A stretch of DNA of 64,000 bases. Origin: Vibrio sp. CB1-14 (GTDB taxonomy: Bacteria; Pseudomonadota; Gammaproteobacteria; Enterobacterales; Vibrionaceae). Within the stretch, counting starts at the first letter, position 1. The number at the start of each line of letters is the position of its first letter. A model generated the notes under the pieces. It saw only the letters and a program-made list of their open reading frames with translations, was not told the origin of the DNA and did no database searches. Made by a program: the position numbers and the translations under genes. The stretch is taken from the NCBI RefSeq assembly GCF_040412085.2, contig NZ_CP115921.1:1736001-1800000 (forward strand), given 5' to 3'. Shown one piece after another: positions 18,052 through 28,251 of the stretch.

Positions 18052-19797
18052 ATGAAGATTAAGCATCAACTTCTACTCTTAGGATCGCTGTCACTGTTGG
18101 CGATACTTGCGGTACTCGGAACCAGTACCTACTTCGCCCGCACTACCGATAACCTTTCCAATGCCGTTACGCAACTTGGACAACTAGAAGTCACACTTCT
18201 CAACCTTCGCCGTAATGAAAAAGACTTCTTACTCCGTAAAGATGAAAAGTACTTAGATAAGTTCAACACTAATGCTGGTTTGTTCAATGAGCAAAAAAGC
18301 GCGTTAGAACAAACTCTCGAAGCATCCAATGTTCCACTACCGAATCAACTCGATCGAGAGTTGGCTGATTATCGTAGTGCATTTACTAACTTGGTCGCGG
18401 CCTATAAAACATTAGGCTTGACGCCTAATGACGGCATTATGGGGCAGTTCAAGCAAGAGTTAGATAGACACCAGCGTAATAATCTAACTCTATCGCTTAT
18501 CGAACTAGAAAATGCCGTGCTTACAGGTTCTACTCTCTCTTTGAACAAAAGTGGCATCGCGCCGCTAGATCGACTAGGCCAAGAGACGTTAACACAACGC
18601 TCCATCATTGGTTTTAAATACGACCAAGGCTTGCTAGGTGAAACCCGCAGCCGCTCTCACAGTATTGAATCAGATTTCAAAGCCTTTAATCAAACCGTTC
18701 ACAACGCGTTGGATCAAGCGATTGCCACACTAACAACAATCAAATGGGTTATTTCTGGTGGGCTTATCTTTGCGATCGTCGCATTAATTGGCATTATCCT
18801 TCGCTCCATCAGCCGTGACGTTGATACGTTGCAGACCAATATTTCCACTATTGCTCGCACAAACGACCTTACAACGCATGTGCCGTCGGAAGGTAAAAAC
18901 GAAATCGCTTCGATTGGTCGCGCGGTCAATAGCCTACTCGACAGCTTTAGAGCGCTGGTCGCCGATACACAGCAGCAATCTAGTCAGCTAAAACACAGTA
19001 GCAGCAACATGAGCTCCGAGCTGCAACTTGTGGTAGAACAGTTCCACAGCCAAAGCGATCACACCAATTCAATGGCGGCTTCCGTTCAGCAAATGGTGAC
19101 CACTATCGATGAGATCTCTCAAACGACGCACAAAGCTGCGGATGTCGTTAACCAAGCAGCAGACAATTCTCAGCAAAGCCGTACTTTTGTTGATGACACC
19201 GTAAGTAATATTCAATCCTTGTCTGCTGTGCTAGCTGAAAGTAATGATGAAATACGTTCATTGAGTGACCATGTAGGCAAAATTGGAGGTGCCGTACATA
19301 TCATTCAAGATATTGCTGAGCAAACCAACCTCTTGGCGCTCAATGCAGCCATCGAAGCGGCGCGCGCGGGTGAGCAAGGCCGAGGTTTTGCCGTAGTTGC
19401 AGATGAAGTTCGCGCGCTAGCAAGCCGAACTCACCAATCCACAGAAGAAATCACCAATTTGGTGACCGCTATTCAATCTCAGATGACCACGGTCGTTGAT
19501 GATATTGAGCAGTGCAACACACAAGGCGCTGCAACGCTATCCGCCTCAGCCAAGTTAGATACAGCACTGCAACAAATCTCTACTGATATGTCTGAGATCC
19601 AAGCAAACTCAGAGCAAATCGCTGCCGCCATTGAAGAACAAGGCATAGTTATGAATCAAGTTGGCGAGTCGATTACCGAACTGAATGAGATCTCCACTGA
19701 CAATATGAGCAATGCCAATGCTTGTATTGAAGAGGTTCAAAAGGTTTCAGGGCAAACTCAACATATGGATGATGTTGTATCGGGCTATAAAATTTAG
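18052..19797 (+). CDS. Methyl-accepting chemotaxis protein with helical periplasmic domain
   Basis: This 581-residue chemoreceptor has TM1 (about 8–28), an all-helical periplasmic region of about 200 residues ([13 protein letters not shown] near residue 53 is typical of helical bimodular or four-helix sensors), TM2 (about 228–250) and HAMP. The conserved signalling tip [20 protein letters not shown] is complete. HBM-type sensors bind organic acids in some bacteria, but the ligand here is unknown. There is no CheR pentapeptide. It forms a single-gene unit ending at a strong hairpin. Confidence 0.92.
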   Translation: MKIKHQLLLLGSLSLLAILAVLGTSTYFARTTDNLSNAVTQLGQLEVTLLNLRRNEKDFLLRKDEKYLDKFNTNAGLFNEQKSALEQTLEASNVPLPNQLDRELADYRSAFTNLVAAYKTLGLTPNDGIMGQFKQELDRHQRNNLTLSLIELENAVLTGSTLSLNKSGIAPLDRLGQETLTQRSIIGFKYDQGLLGETRSRSHSIESDFKAFNQTVHNALDQAIATLTTIKWVISGGLIFAIVALIGIILRSISRDVDTLQTNISTIARTNDLTTHVPSEGKNEIASIGRAVNSLLDSFRALVADTQQQSSQLKHSSSNMSSELQLVVEQFHSQSDHTNSMAASVQQMVTTIDEISQTTHKAADVVNQAADNSQQSRTFVDDTVSNIQSLSAVLAESNDEIRSLSDHVGKIGGAVHIIQDIAEQTNLLALNAAIEAARAGEQGRGFAVVADEVRALASRTHQSTEEITNLVTAIQSQMTTVVDDIEQCNTQGAATLSASAKLDTALQQISTDMSEIQANSEQIAAAIEEQGIVMNQVGESITELNEISTDNMSNANACIEEVQKVSGQTQHMDDVVSGYKI

Positions 19798-19826
19798 TCC
19801 TGACTCAAACACAGATTTACCTAATC

Positions 19827-19857
19827 AGCCTTTGCCCTGCGCAAAGGCTTTTTTTTA
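19827..19857 (+). terminator. Terminator of the second chemoreceptor gene
   Basis: Stem AGCCTTTGC / GCAAAGGCT with a 5-nt loop and eight T residues. Confidence 0.92.
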
Positions 19858-19957
19858 TTATCAACAAAAACTATAAACTGTTTACTAGCCTAGCTTCTTG
19901 GTGAGTTGCCTTCCGTTGTCTAATCTATAGCTGTTCATTCATCAGGAGACGACCCCC

Positions 19958-20749
19958 ATGCAAAAAACACTTTTATTAACTGGCGCGACCGATGGTATTG
20001 GCTTAGAGACAGCAAAAAAACTCGCTCTACAGGGTCACCACATCCTAATGCATGGGCGCAATGAAGCGAAACTTAAAGCAGCAGTAGAAGAAGTAGCGGC
20101 GTTAAATCGCAATGCCAAGATTGAAAGCTATGTCGCCGATCTGTCTGTTCTGAGCGAAGTCAGCCAGCTGGCCACTCAAGTCTCTGAGATGCATGGCAAA
20201 CTTGATGTGATTATCAACAACGCAGGCGTGTTTGCCACACCAAACACTCTGACAAACGACGGCCTAGACGTACGTTTTGCAGTAAATACCATCGCCCCAT
20301 ATATTCTGACTCGTCAGTTATTACCGCTATTAAATAGTGATGGCCGCGTAGTGAACTTATCATCAGCGGCACAAGCACCTGTTGATGTTCAAGCTATGGT
20401 TGGTCGTCCGGTACTTTCTGACAATGACGCATACGCGCAGTCAAAACTGGCTATCACCATGTGGACACAAGCCATGGCGGCTGAGTATCCAAGCGGACCT
20501 GTGTTTGTTGCCGTCAATCCGGCATCCTTCTTGGGCAGCAAAATGGTTAAAGAGGCGTACGGCGTAGCTGGTAACGATCTGAATATTGGTGCAGACATTC
20601 TCGTCAGAGCCGCTTTGGCTGATCAGTTTGAAAATGCCAGCGGTCTTTATTTTGATAACGACATCGGCAAGTTTGCGAAACCGCACAACGACGCGCAGAA
20701 CACCGAAAAGGTTGCAGCAGTCATCTCTGCTCTTGATCATTACCTATGA
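19958..20749 (+). CDS. Short-chain dehydrogenase/reductase
   Basis: This 263-residue SDR starts at ATG 19958 after CAGGAG. It has the NAD(P)-binding TGATDGIG loop (residues 7–14), the NNAG motif near 88 and the catalytic YxxxK in YAQSK near 155. ATDGIG and the arginine in HGRNEAK fit an NADP-linked, WWOX or retinol dehydrogenase-like subgroup. The substrate is unknown. It converges on a LysR-type regulator gene with 24 bp between stops, an arrangement that does not by itself imply regulation. Confidence 0.88.
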   Translation: MQKTLLLTGATDGIGLETAKKLALQGHHILMHGRNEAKLKAAVEEVAALNRNAKIESYVADLSVLSEVSQLATQVSEMHGKLDVIINNAGVFATPNTLTNDGLDVRFAVNTIAPYILTRQLLPLLNSDGRVVNLSSAAQAPVDVQAMVGRPVLSDNDAYAQSKLAITMWTQAMAAEYPSGPVFVAVNPASFLGSKMVKEAYGVAGNDLNIGADILVRAALADQFENASGLYFDNDIGKFAKPHNDAQNTEKVAAVISALDHYL

Positions 20750-20773
20750 GCATTCGCTCAAAGAGGATCTGTG

Positions 20774-21667
20774 TCATAAATCCCAATATGGCGGCGTACC
20801 AAAATAGTCGCTAAAGAAATCAATAAAAGCTCGGACTTTCGGGGCAACGAGCCTTGAACTTGGGTACAACACCCAGATAGCGGTATCCGATTGGTAAGGG
20901 GTTTGCTGTAAAATTTCCACCAGCTCCCCATTTTTTATTTGCTGATACACACTCCATGTACTGCTCATCGTAATTCCATGACCTGCCATACAAAGCTCAC
21001 GTATCGCATCACCATTATCTGAACGAATTTTGCCCGCAATCTTAATGCTGACATCACCATTCGCAGTTTTGAAATCCCAATGATCGATACCGGTAATTCT
21101 GATGCACTGATGATCTTTTAAAGCCTGTGGCGAATCGGGCGTTCCATATTTAGCCAGATAATCGGGTGAAGCACAGATGATACGATGATCTGGCGCTAAT
21201 TTTTTGGCAATCAAACTGGAGTCTTTTAGTTCAGCGTTACGAATGGCTACATCAAAACCGCCATCCACTAAATCAACAATCGAATCAGAAAAGCGCAGGT
21301 CGACTGAAAGCTCTGGATTTTGCTCCATAAATGCATTCATAGCTGGCAGTAAATGCATACGGCCAAAAGACGAAGGCGCTGTCACTCGCAACGTGCCGGA
21401 AGCCAATGCGCCCTGCCCGCCAATAGAAGCTTTGGCGAGTTCAACACTATCAACCACATTTTCTGCATGAGGCAAAAACGCCTCCCCCTCCTGCGTTAGA
21501 GATACTTTTCGAGTGGTGCGATGGACAAGACGGGCGCCAACACTTTCCTCAAGTTTATTGATATGAGCACTCGCCACGGCGGGCGACAAGCCAAGTTCTT
21601 GCCCTGCTTGGCTGATGTTATGGGTACTTGCTAGACGAATAAATAAACGTAGATAATCGATGTTCAT
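20774..21667 (-). CDS. LysR-type transcriptional regulator
   Basis: This 297-residue protein starts at ATG 21667 (MNIDYLRLFIRLASTHNISQAG). It has an N-terminal winged HTH (about 1–60) with typical LSPAVASAHINKLEESVGARLVHR helices, then an effector-binding domain (about 90–290) of the CrgA-like group. Target and effector cannot be inferred. It is followed on its 5' side by helD, ending just 18 bp away, so both may share a transcript from the helicase promoter. Confidence 0.9.
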   Translation of the reverse strand: MNIDYLRLFIRLASTHNISQAGQELGLSPAVASAHINKLEESVGARLVHRTTRKVSLTQEGEAFLPHAENVVDSVELAKASIGGQGALASGTLRVTAPSSFGRMHLLPAMNAFMEQNPELSVDLRFSDSIVDLVDGGFDVAIRNAELKDSSLIAKKLAPDHRIICASPDYLAKYGTPDSPQALKDHQCIRITGIDHWDFKTANGDVSIKIAGKIRSDNGDAIRELCMAGHGITMSSTWSVYQQIKNGELVEILQQTPYQSDTAIWVLYPSSRLVAPKVRAFIDFFSDYFGTPPYWDL

Positions 21668-21685
21668 AGCCAATAATCCACAAAG

Positions 21686-23773
21686 TTATTTTTTCACCAT
21701 GACCAAATCATGATCCATCAGTTCTTTAACAAACGGTGACGGTGACGATTGATAAGTAATCCACACTCGACTTTTCGCACGGGTCATCGCCACATAAAAT
21801 AGGCGTCGCTCTTCTGCATGAGGATATTCATCTGAGCCTTTCGTTAGTGCATCACTTAAGTGAATAAACTTACGCTTAGCCGGGAACTGCCCTTCATCGG
21901 CATTGACGATTATAACAAAATCGGCCTCTTTACCCTTACTCGAGTGACAGGTCATAAACTCTAATGACAGATTAGTAAATAGCTTCTGCCAATCATGAAA
22001 CAGCTCTGGTTTGTGATAATGATTACGGCCAAGCAGTAGCACCGATTTGGCACTCTTTGCCTTGCTGTTGATATCATCGAGAATTTTTTCTACTCGATTA
22101 CCATGTTCAATCACAACCGCTTTTTGCTTCACAGCTTTGTGGCTTTTTATCTCTTTACTGATTTGCGCAGGGTTGGCCTGAATAAAATCAGACGCCACTT
22201 CACTGAGTTTGTCACTGAAGCGATAAGTGGTATCCAGTAAATGCACCGATGAATGAGGGAAACGGTCGCTAAACTCGGTGGTCAAATCTACATCGGAGCC
22301 AGTAAACTGATAGATTGACTGCCAATCATCCCCAACAGCAAACAGCGACGCTTTATTGTCAGGCTGTTCACATAAAGACTGCACTAAGGCTAGGCGATCG
22401 GGTGAGATATCCTGATACTCATCAACCATGATGAACTTCCACGGTGAAGTAAACTTCTTCGAACTCACTCGCTTAGTTGCGTTGGTAATCATCGAGGTAA
22501 AGTCAATCTGGTCATTGTCTTTAAGCATCTTTTGCCAAGCTTGATAGCAAGGCCAGCACAATGCTAGCTCACTATTCAAACGTGTGTATTCGGCATCATC
22601 GATAAGCCGTTCTTGAATCGCTTTTTTGCTCAGCCCTGTTGCGATCAACTGGTCGAGTTGCTGCTCAAGCCAAGCAATCAACTTAGGGTTTTCACTCTGA
22701 CTGCCAAGTTCTTCATCGCCTTTTAGGTAAGCAATAGGCCATTTGGATAAGTGCTTTTGCCAACGCTTGAAGTTGGTGGGCGTCATCCAGTGTTTTTTCA
22801 GCCAATCAATACACCACCCATTTTTCTGTGCTGACTCTGTGGCGAGCGGGGTAAGTTTCGGCGGTTGAATTTCTGTCTCTTTGAGGATTTGCAGGCCAAG
22901 CTGATGAAAAGTCAGTACCGCAATGTCATCAGCGGTTTTACCAAGCTTTCTCTCTAATCGCTCACGCATTTCATTGGCGGCATCACGACCAAAAGCGACA
23001 AGGAGTATCTGCTCTGGATGTGCTAAATGACTTTGCAACAAGTACGAAACCCTTGCCATTAACACACTGGTTTTGCCTGAACCTGCTCCAGCTAGAATCA
23101 AATTCTGATCATTGTTATGCAAAACGGCCATTTGCTGCGAATAGTTCATTGGCGACGATTCTGATTGCGTAAACAGCACCTGCCAGTTTTCGCGCTCATC
23201 AACCAACCAGTTGGTGTTGCGTTCTTCCAGTGCGTGTTGAGTCTCATCTAGCCATGGCAGCAACTTTTGGATTCGATTCGGCATAGTACGCATTGCCTCG
23301 GAGATTGACATGTTCATCTCCAGAAACTGACTGTTTACCTCATCTACCCACCCTGTCATCAATGAATGCGGCAGGAACTGAGGTAATGTACGCAGTCTTG
23401 TCAACTCCTGCTCCCACTTTGGCAAGTAGGTTTTAAGCATGGCACTTTGTTCTCGATGCCAGTTTTGGTACACCGATACAGCATTCTTGGCAAATCGTTG
23501 CACTTCTTGCCATGGCAAACCTTGTACGACCCAGCATACCTGCTTATCGTCACTCTCATGAGCATGAACCGTAATCGAAGACCAAATTAAGCCCCGCTTA
23601 ACGCTAAGCTTGCCGCTCCATTCACAGAAAGGTATTCGTACCTCCGCTCGAACAGAATGCAGTACTAAGCAGTGCGGTTGCAATTCAATGGTTCGGAACT
23701 CATGTTGAGTAAAGATTTCAGCGGTCGGAGTGGCGGTTAGCAGCATGATAAATCGAGATAACGTGGTATTCAT
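21686..23773 (-). CDS. helD: DNA helicase IV (UvrD/Rep superfamily)
   Basis: This 695-residue SF1A helicase has the Q motif (MNYSQQMAV), Walker A AGAGSGKTS near residue 230, motif II VDEYQDIS, motif III GDDWQSIYQFTGSD and motif VI VAMTRAKSR. The N-terminal ~190-residue region before the helicase core is the helicase IV-specific part. It unwinds DNA 3' to 5' in repair and recombination. Length agrees with E. coli HelD (684 residues). The bidirectional hairpin upstream separates it from the sulfatase gene. Confidence 0.92.
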   Translation of the reverse strand: MNTTLSRFIMLLTATPTAEIFTQHEFRTIELQPHCLVLHSVRAEVRIPFCEWSGKLSVKRGLIWSSITVHAHESDDKQVCWVVQGLPWQEVQRFAKNAVSVYQNWHREQSAMLKTYLPKWEQELTRLRTLPQFLPHSLMTGWVDEVNSQFLEMNMSISEAMRTMPNRIQKLLPWLDETQHALEERNTNWLVDERENWQVLFTQSESSPMNYSQQMAVLHNNDQNLILAGAGSGKTSVLMARVSYLLQSHLAHPEQILLVAFGRDAANEMRERLERKLGKTADDIAVLTFHQLGLQILKETEIQPPKLTPLATESAQKNGWCIDWLKKHWMTPTNFKRWQKHLSKWPIAYLKGDEELGSQSENPKLIAWLEQQLDQLIATGLSKKAIQERLIDDAEYTRLNSELALCWPCYQAWQKMLKDNDQIDFTSMITNATKRVSSKKFTSPWKFIMVDEYQDISPDRLALVQSLCEQPDNKASLFAVGDDWQSIYQFTGSDVDLTTEFSDRFPHSSVHLLDTTYRFSDKLSEVASDFIQANPAQISKEIKSHKAVKQKAVVIEHGNRVEKILDDINSKAKSAKSVLLLGRNHYHKPELFHDWQKLFTNLSLEFMTCHSSKGKEADFVIIVNADEGQFPAKRKFIHLSDALTKGSDEYPHAEERRLFYVAMTRAKSRVWITYQSSPSPFVKELMDHDLVMVKK

Positions 23774-23855
23774 TGTGAGTTATAGTAGTCAGTCTACTGT
23801 ATCAACTCGCTAAATCCATCCAAGTTTATGTAATAAGTGTGAAAAAGAATCCAAA

Positions 23856-23888
23856 TAAAAACGCTCCCAGCCGTTGGGAGCGCTTTTT
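23856..23888. terminator. Terminator downstream of sulfatase 1
   Basis: Stem CGCTCCCA / TGGGAGCG with flanking A and T runs. On the minus strand it follows sulfatase 1, 10 bp after its stop, and insulates helD. Confidence 0.85.
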
Positions 23889-23897
23889 AGCATCAAT

Positions 23898-25445
23898 TTA
23901 CTTGTTGGTCGGTGTCTGTAGCTTCTCCATCACATCATCCAAGTTAAAGCTCGCTGCTTTTTGCCTTGGCGGAAATTCTTTGAAGGTCTCTAGGAACTTA
24001 CCTACATATACTTGCGCCGGTACCAGTAGATAAACCCTATCGATCATCCAGTCATAGTAAGTGTTGGACGTCACGTCAGCGACTTCATAAGGATCCATTC
24101 TCAGGTTGAAGATTTTCGGTACACGAAGCGTAACAAACGGTTCTGCCCAAATACGCAGTGTTCCTTCTACGCGTTGCTCCATAAACACCACTTTCCAATT
24201 GTTATAACGCAGTGCGGTGAGATCGCCATCATCAGAGAAGTAGAAAATTTCCGCACGTGGAGACTCTTCAGTTTCCCCCGTTAAATACGGTAAGAAGTTA
24301 TAACCATCTAAGTGAACTTTGAAGCTCTTGTTACCGGCTTGGTGCCCTTTAAGTAGCTTCTCTTTTACATCTGGCTCACCCGCTGCTGCTAGGAAGGTTG
24401 GTAACCAATCCATGTGGTGCATGATGTTGTTAGACACACTACCCGCTTCGATTTTGCCTGGCCACTTAACCATTGCAGGCACTCGGTAAGCACCCTCCCA
24501 GTTGGTGTTTTTCTCGCCACGGAAAGGAGTGAGACCCGCATCTGGCCAGGTGTTCATGTGAGGGCCATTATCTGTGGAATAAAACACAATGGTATTGTCT
24601 TCAATACCTAGCTCGTCAACTTTCTTAAGCAGCTCTCCAACATGGTTATCGTGTTCAATCATGCCATCTGCATAATAACTGATACCTGATTTGCCTAGGT
24701 TGCCGTCTTTAACATGGGTACGGAAGTGCATGCGCGTCGCGTTCCACCAAACAAAGAACGGTTTTTTCGCCGCGACAGCACGATCCATAAAATCGAGCGC
24801 AGCTGACAAGGTTTCTTCATCCACCGTTTCCATACGTTTACGCGTTAAAGGTCCTGTGTCCTCAATTTTACCGTCAGCAAATGATTTGATGACGCCGCGA
24901 GGACCAAACTGTTTACGAAATTCTGGATCTTTCGGATAATCGATGTTTTCTGGCTCTTCTTCAGCGTTCAAGTGATAAAGGTTACCAAAGAACTCATCAA
25001 AGCCATGGGCGGTGGGTAAAAACTCATCTTTATCACCCAAATGGTTTTTACCAAACTGCCCGGTCATATAACCGTGAGGCTTAAGTAGCTCTGCAATCGT
25101 GGCATCTTCCGCTTGCAAACCTAAATCTGCACCAGGAAGACCCACTTTGCTTAAGCCTGTTCGAAGTACGCTTTGACCTGTTATAAATGTCGAACGCCCA
25201 GCCGTACACGACTGCTCGCCATAATAATCGGTGAACATCATTCCACCTTTAGCAATGGAATCGATGTTAGGCGTCTTGTAACCCATTAAACCAAATGTGT
25301 ATGCACTGACGTTGGATTGACCAATGTCATCGCCCCAGATTACGAGGATATTGGGTTTATCCTCGGCATACGCACTTGCTGAAACACCAATTAACGCGGT
25401 AGCCAATACAGCTAAGCTCCGCTTAAACCTTGTTGTCGTTGTCAT
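23898..25445 (-). CDS. Periplasmic arylsulfatase 1 (type I, formylglycine)
   Basis: This 515-residue sulfatase starts at ATG 25445, five bases after AGAGG; the reading to 25544 has no such site. A Sec signal peptide (about 1–27, ending SAYA) sends it to the periplasm. Metal-site Asp pair GDD (39–40) and active-site C80-T-A-G-R are intact. Cys80 must become formylglycine; the C-x-A-x-R form is typical of substrates of radical-SAM anSME maturases. No maturase is in the window. It is about half identical to the divergent sulfatase 2. The natural sulfate ester is unknown. Confidence 0.88.
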   Translation of the reverse strand: MTTTTRFKRSLAVLATALIGVSASAYAEDKPNILVIWGDDIGQSNVSAYTFGLMGYKTPNIDSIAKGGMMFTDYYGEQSCTAGRSTFITGQSVLRTGLSKVGLPGADLGLQAEDATIAELLKPHGYMTGQFGKNHLGDKDEFLPTAHGFDEFFGNLYHLNAEEEPENIDYPKDPEFRKQFGPRGVIKSFADGKIEDTGPLTRKRMETVDEETLSAALDFMDRAVAAKKPFFVWWNATRMHFRTHVKDGNLGKSGISYYADGMIEHDNHVGELLKKVDELGIEDNTIVFYSTDNGPHMNTWPDAGLTPFRGEKNTNWEGAYRVPAMVKWPGKIEAGSVSNNIMHHMDWLPTFLAAAGEPDVKEKLLKGHQAGNKSFKVHLDGYNFLPYLTGETEESPRAEIFYFSDDGDLTALRYNNWKVVFMEQRVEGTLRIWAEPFVTLRVPKIFNLRMDPYEVADVTSNTYYDWMIDRVYLLVPAQVYVGKFLETFKEFPPRQKAASFNLDDVMEKLQTPTNK

Positions 25446-25611
25446 GTAAACCTCTACGTTAGTTGGTTGCATCCCGCCCATTAACATATAGTCGCTAACA
25501 TGCATAACTACCACTAACACAACGGTTTTTCTTGAAAATGTCATCAGGTTATAAAGCTGAATTATTCGACACTAATCACATACCATTCGGTAAGCTTTTT
25601 TGTTTCCATAT

Positions 25612-25625
25612 ATAGCTAAAGCTAT
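25612..25625. promoter_or_regulatory. Inverted repeat between the divergent sulfatase genes
   Basis: ATAGCT-AA-AGCTAT sits midway in the 330-bp divergent promoter region, placed to affect both genes. No known regulator motif is recognised. The rest of the region shows no further clear structure. Confidence 0.35.
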
Positions 25626-25775
25626 TAGATATCAGTTAGATAAGAATGGTTATAACTTTTCTTTATAGTCTCTATAAGACGACTTCCGCCTGCGACTCGC
25701 CTAAAGTGCCAAACATCCGGATACCTTTGGGTGTCTCGTTCAAATCCAATAAGTTAAAAAACGATGGAGTCTAGA

Positions 25776-27341
25776 ATGGCGAACCACTTAAGTAAGATCG
25801 CAATGGGCGTAGGCCTTGTTGCTACATCTTCCGCAGCTATCGCAGCAGACCAACCAAATATCCTAGCGATTTTTGGCGATGATGTTGGTTACTGGAACAT
25901 TAGTGCCTACAACCAGGGCATGATGGGTTATGAAACCCCAAACATCGACCGTATTGCTAATGAAGGTGCCTTGTTTACCGATCACTATGGTCAGCAATCA
26001 TGTACTGCTGGTCGTGCAGCATTTATTACGGGTCAAGAGCCTTTCCGTACAGGTCTTCTTACCATCGGTATGCCAGGTTCGACGCACGGCATTCCAGACT
26101 GGGCTCCTACTATTGCAGACTTGTTGAAAGATCAAGGCTACATGACGGCTCAGTTTGGTAAAAACCACCTGGGTGACCAAGATCAACACCTACCTACAAA
26201 ACACGGTTTCGACGAGTTCTTTGGTAACCTTTACCACCTAAACGCTGAAGAAGAGCCAGAGACTTACTACTACCCGAAAGACCCAGAATTCCGTAAGAAC
26301 TACGGTCCACGTGGTGTAATCAAGTCATACGCAGATGGCAAGATTGAAGATACCGGACCTATGACTCGTAAACGTATGGAGCACGCGGACGAGGAGTTCC
26401 TAGAAACATCGTTGGCATTCATGGAAAAAGCAGTAAAAGCCGACAAACCTTTCTTTATCTGGCACAACACAACACGTATGCACGTTTGGACGCGCCTACA
26501 AGAGAAATATCAAGGTAAGTCTGGAGTATCTATCTACGCTGACGGTATGTTAGAGCACGATGACCATGTTGGTATCTTGCTAGACAAACTCGATGAGTTA
26601 AAGATCGCTGACAATACCATTGTTATCTACTCGACGGACAATGGTGCAGAAACTGTGACATGGCCTGATGGTGGTGCAACACCTTTCCACGGTGAGAAAG
26701 GGACAACATGGGAAGGCGGTATGCGTGTTCCTCAACTTGTTCGCTGGCCTGGGGTCATTGAACCTGGAACGAAGATCAACGAAATGATGGCTCATCAAGA
26801 CTGGCTACCAACACTTCTTGATGCTGCAGGCGTTCCTGACGTGAAAGAGCAACTTGCCAAAGGCTACAAAGCAAATGGCAAAGACTGGCGTGTTCACATC
26901 GACGGTTACAACTTTAAACCATTCTTTGAAGGTAAAACGGACGAGGCACCACGTGATTCGTTGCTTTACTTCACCGCAAATGGTGAGCTTAACGCTGTTC
27001 GTTGGAATGATTGGAAGCTAAACTTTGCTGTTCTTGAGGGTGATATCTCGAACGCTATCCGTTTCTCGCCAAACTGGCCACAAATTATTCACCTGCGTGC
27101 AGACCCATTTGAAAAAGCACCACACGAGTCGGGCATGTACCTTCGCTGGATGGCTGACAACATGTGGCTATTCGTACCGATTCAAGACGTGCTAGGTGAC
27201 TTCTTCAAAACATTGCCAGACTACCCAATGCAGCAAGGTCAGATGATGAACCCAGCAGCAATTGATTACCAGTCACTGGGCCTAAAAGGCAAAATGCAAC
27301 AGCTTGATCAACTTCAGAAACAAGTTGAGCAAATGAAATAA
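25776..27341 (+). CDS. Periplasmic arylsulfatase 2 (type I, formylglycine)
   Basis: This 521-residue paralogue of sulfatase 1 starts at ATG 25776, six bases after GGAG; an ATG four codons earlier overlaps that site. A signal peptide covers about 1–23 (ending AIA). The metal pair GDD (35–36) and C76-T-A-G-R are present, again the C-x-A-x-R form. Long blocks such as the FGKNHLGD and NLYHLNAEEEPE segments are shared with sulfatase 1. The Lys/Gln-rich coiled C-terminus (LDQLQKQVEQMK) differs. Transcribed divergently from its paralogue, probably under shared control. Confidence 0.88.
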   Translation: MANHLSKIAMGVGLVATSSAAIAADQPNILAIFGDDVGYWNISAYNQGMMGYETPNIDRIANEGALFTDHYGQQSCTAGRAAFITGQEPFRTGLLTIGMPGSTHGIPDWAPTIADLLKDQGYMTAQFGKNHLGDQDQHLPTKHGFDEFFGNLYHLNAEEEPETYYYPKDPEFRKNYGPRGVIKSYADGKIEDTGPMTRKRMEHADEEFLETSLAFMEKAVKADKPFFIWHNTTRMHVWTRLQEKYQGKSGVSIYADGMLEHDDHVGILLDKLDELKIADNTIVIYSTDNGAETVTWPDGGATPFHGEKGTTWEGGMRVPQLVRWPGVIEPGTKINEMMAHQDWLPTLLDAAGVPDVKEQLAKGYKANGKDWRVHIDGYNFKPFFEGKTDEAPRDSLLYFTANGELNAVRWNDWKLNFAVLEGDISNAIRFSPNWPQIIHLRADPFEKAPHESGMYLRWMADNMWLFVPIQDVLGDFFKTLPDYPMQQGQMMNPAAIDYQSLGLKGKMQQLDQLQKQVEQMK

Positions 27342-27370
27342 CGCTTCGTTTGGAACAAGCAAGCTAAACC

Positions 27371-27393
27371 AAGCGCTATAAACAAGCGCTATA
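27371..27393. repeat. Tandem repeat before the sulfatase 2 terminator
   Basis: AAGCGCTATA occurs twice, 13 bp apart (27371–27380 and 27384–27393), directly before the terminator hairpin. Likely a small slippage duplication. Confidence 0.6.
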
Positions 27394-27429
27394 AAAAAGG
27401 CCAGCCACTTCGAAAGTGACTGGCCTTTT
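27394..27429. terminator. Terminator between sulfatase 2 and DUF3297
   Basis: Long stem AAAAGGCCAG-C-CACTT / AAGTG-A-CTGGCCTTTT with one mismatch and a short CGA-type loop, T run on one side and A run on the other. Confidence 0.9.
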
Positions 27430-27443
27430 CTCTTAGGTGTCAA

Positions 27444-27689
27444 TTAAACGTAAAACGCGTCAACTGTACCTTTAAGTTTGATCAGCATAGGTTGACCCCA
27501 ACGGTCTTTTGCTTTTGGAGAAGGGATTTTAACCCATCCTTCGCTGATGCAGTATTCTTCAACGTCTGTGCGCTCTTTACCGTTTAGGCGAATGCCAATT
27601 TGGTGTTCAAAACACTCAGCCACGTGATGTGGGCTACGAGGGTTGCCTGATAGATGATCTGGTAATTCTGGCTTTGCGTTGTCGCTCAT
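27444..27689 (-). CDS. DUF3297 family protein
   Basis: This 81-residue protein matches the DUF3297 pattern throughout: an N-terminal LPDHLSGNPRSPHH motif, GIRLNGKERTDVEEYC, and a C-terminal MLIKLKGTVDAFY. Members are small soluble proteins of unknown function, sometimes mislabelled glutathione peroxidase. It stands alone and converges on sulfatase 2 at a shared terminator. Confidence 0.85.
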   Translation of the reverse strand: MSDNAKPELPDHLSGNPRSPHHVAECFEHQIGIRLNGKERTDVEEYCISEGWVKIPSPKAKDRWGQPMLIKLKGTVDAFYV

Positions 27690-27849
27690 GGTGATAACCT
27701 GAATGAGTTAGTGAAAAGTGGCTCATTGTAGTCAATACATTCCACCTGCTCAACTAGTCTCTGACGATGTCACGCTATTTTCACGTACAATCTCTACAAC
27801 ACTGATCGTTTGCCCATCAATTGGACAATTAACAACCCAGTAAAACAAG

Positions 27850-28089
27850 TTATTCCACGTAATCCTCGATGATCTTAGTACCGCATACCTCGCAGACGCG
27901 GTGACAGGAATAGGCGTGGGTGGACGTCATCAGTCCGCCAAACACCCAGCCTTTTAATAGGTTAGCCAAAAATGCACTATTGTCTTGTGAATGTTCACCT
28001 TCCGCTAAAGCCGGTTTTTCAACCAGTACCACAATGTGTTTCGTTTCAGCGCAACAAACACTGCATACACAGTTTTCAATCCTTTGCAT
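27850..28089 (-). CDS. Cysteine-rich zinc-binding mini-protein with central hydrophobic segment
   Basis: This 79-residue protein starts at ATG 28089, six bases after CAGGAG. Cysteines cluster at both ends (C7, C9, C12, C13 and C62-H63, C66, C69), around a hydrophobic middle (about residues 39–55, FLANLLKGWVFGGLM). A CxxC, hydrophobic helix, HxxCxxC order recalls LITAF-like membrane zinc domains, but I cannot confirm that relationship. Function unknown. It has its own promoter region and lies between DUF3297 and shyB on the same strand. Confidence 0.65.
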   Translation of the reverse strand: MQRIENCVCSVCCAETKHIVVLVEKPALAEGEHSQDNSAFLANLLKGWVFGGLMTSTHAYSCHRVCEVCGTKIIEDYVE

Positions 28090-28251
28090 GAAGGCACTCC
28101 TGATAATCAAACCATTGATTTGGGGTCGATTGTAATTCAAGCAAACCACAAACTATGTTAACCAGGTAGCATATTCAAGAACAGTTTTTGGCTAATTTTC
28201 AAACACCAGTACATCAAACTATTTCAAGCGCTATTAAAAAAGTCCAAGACA

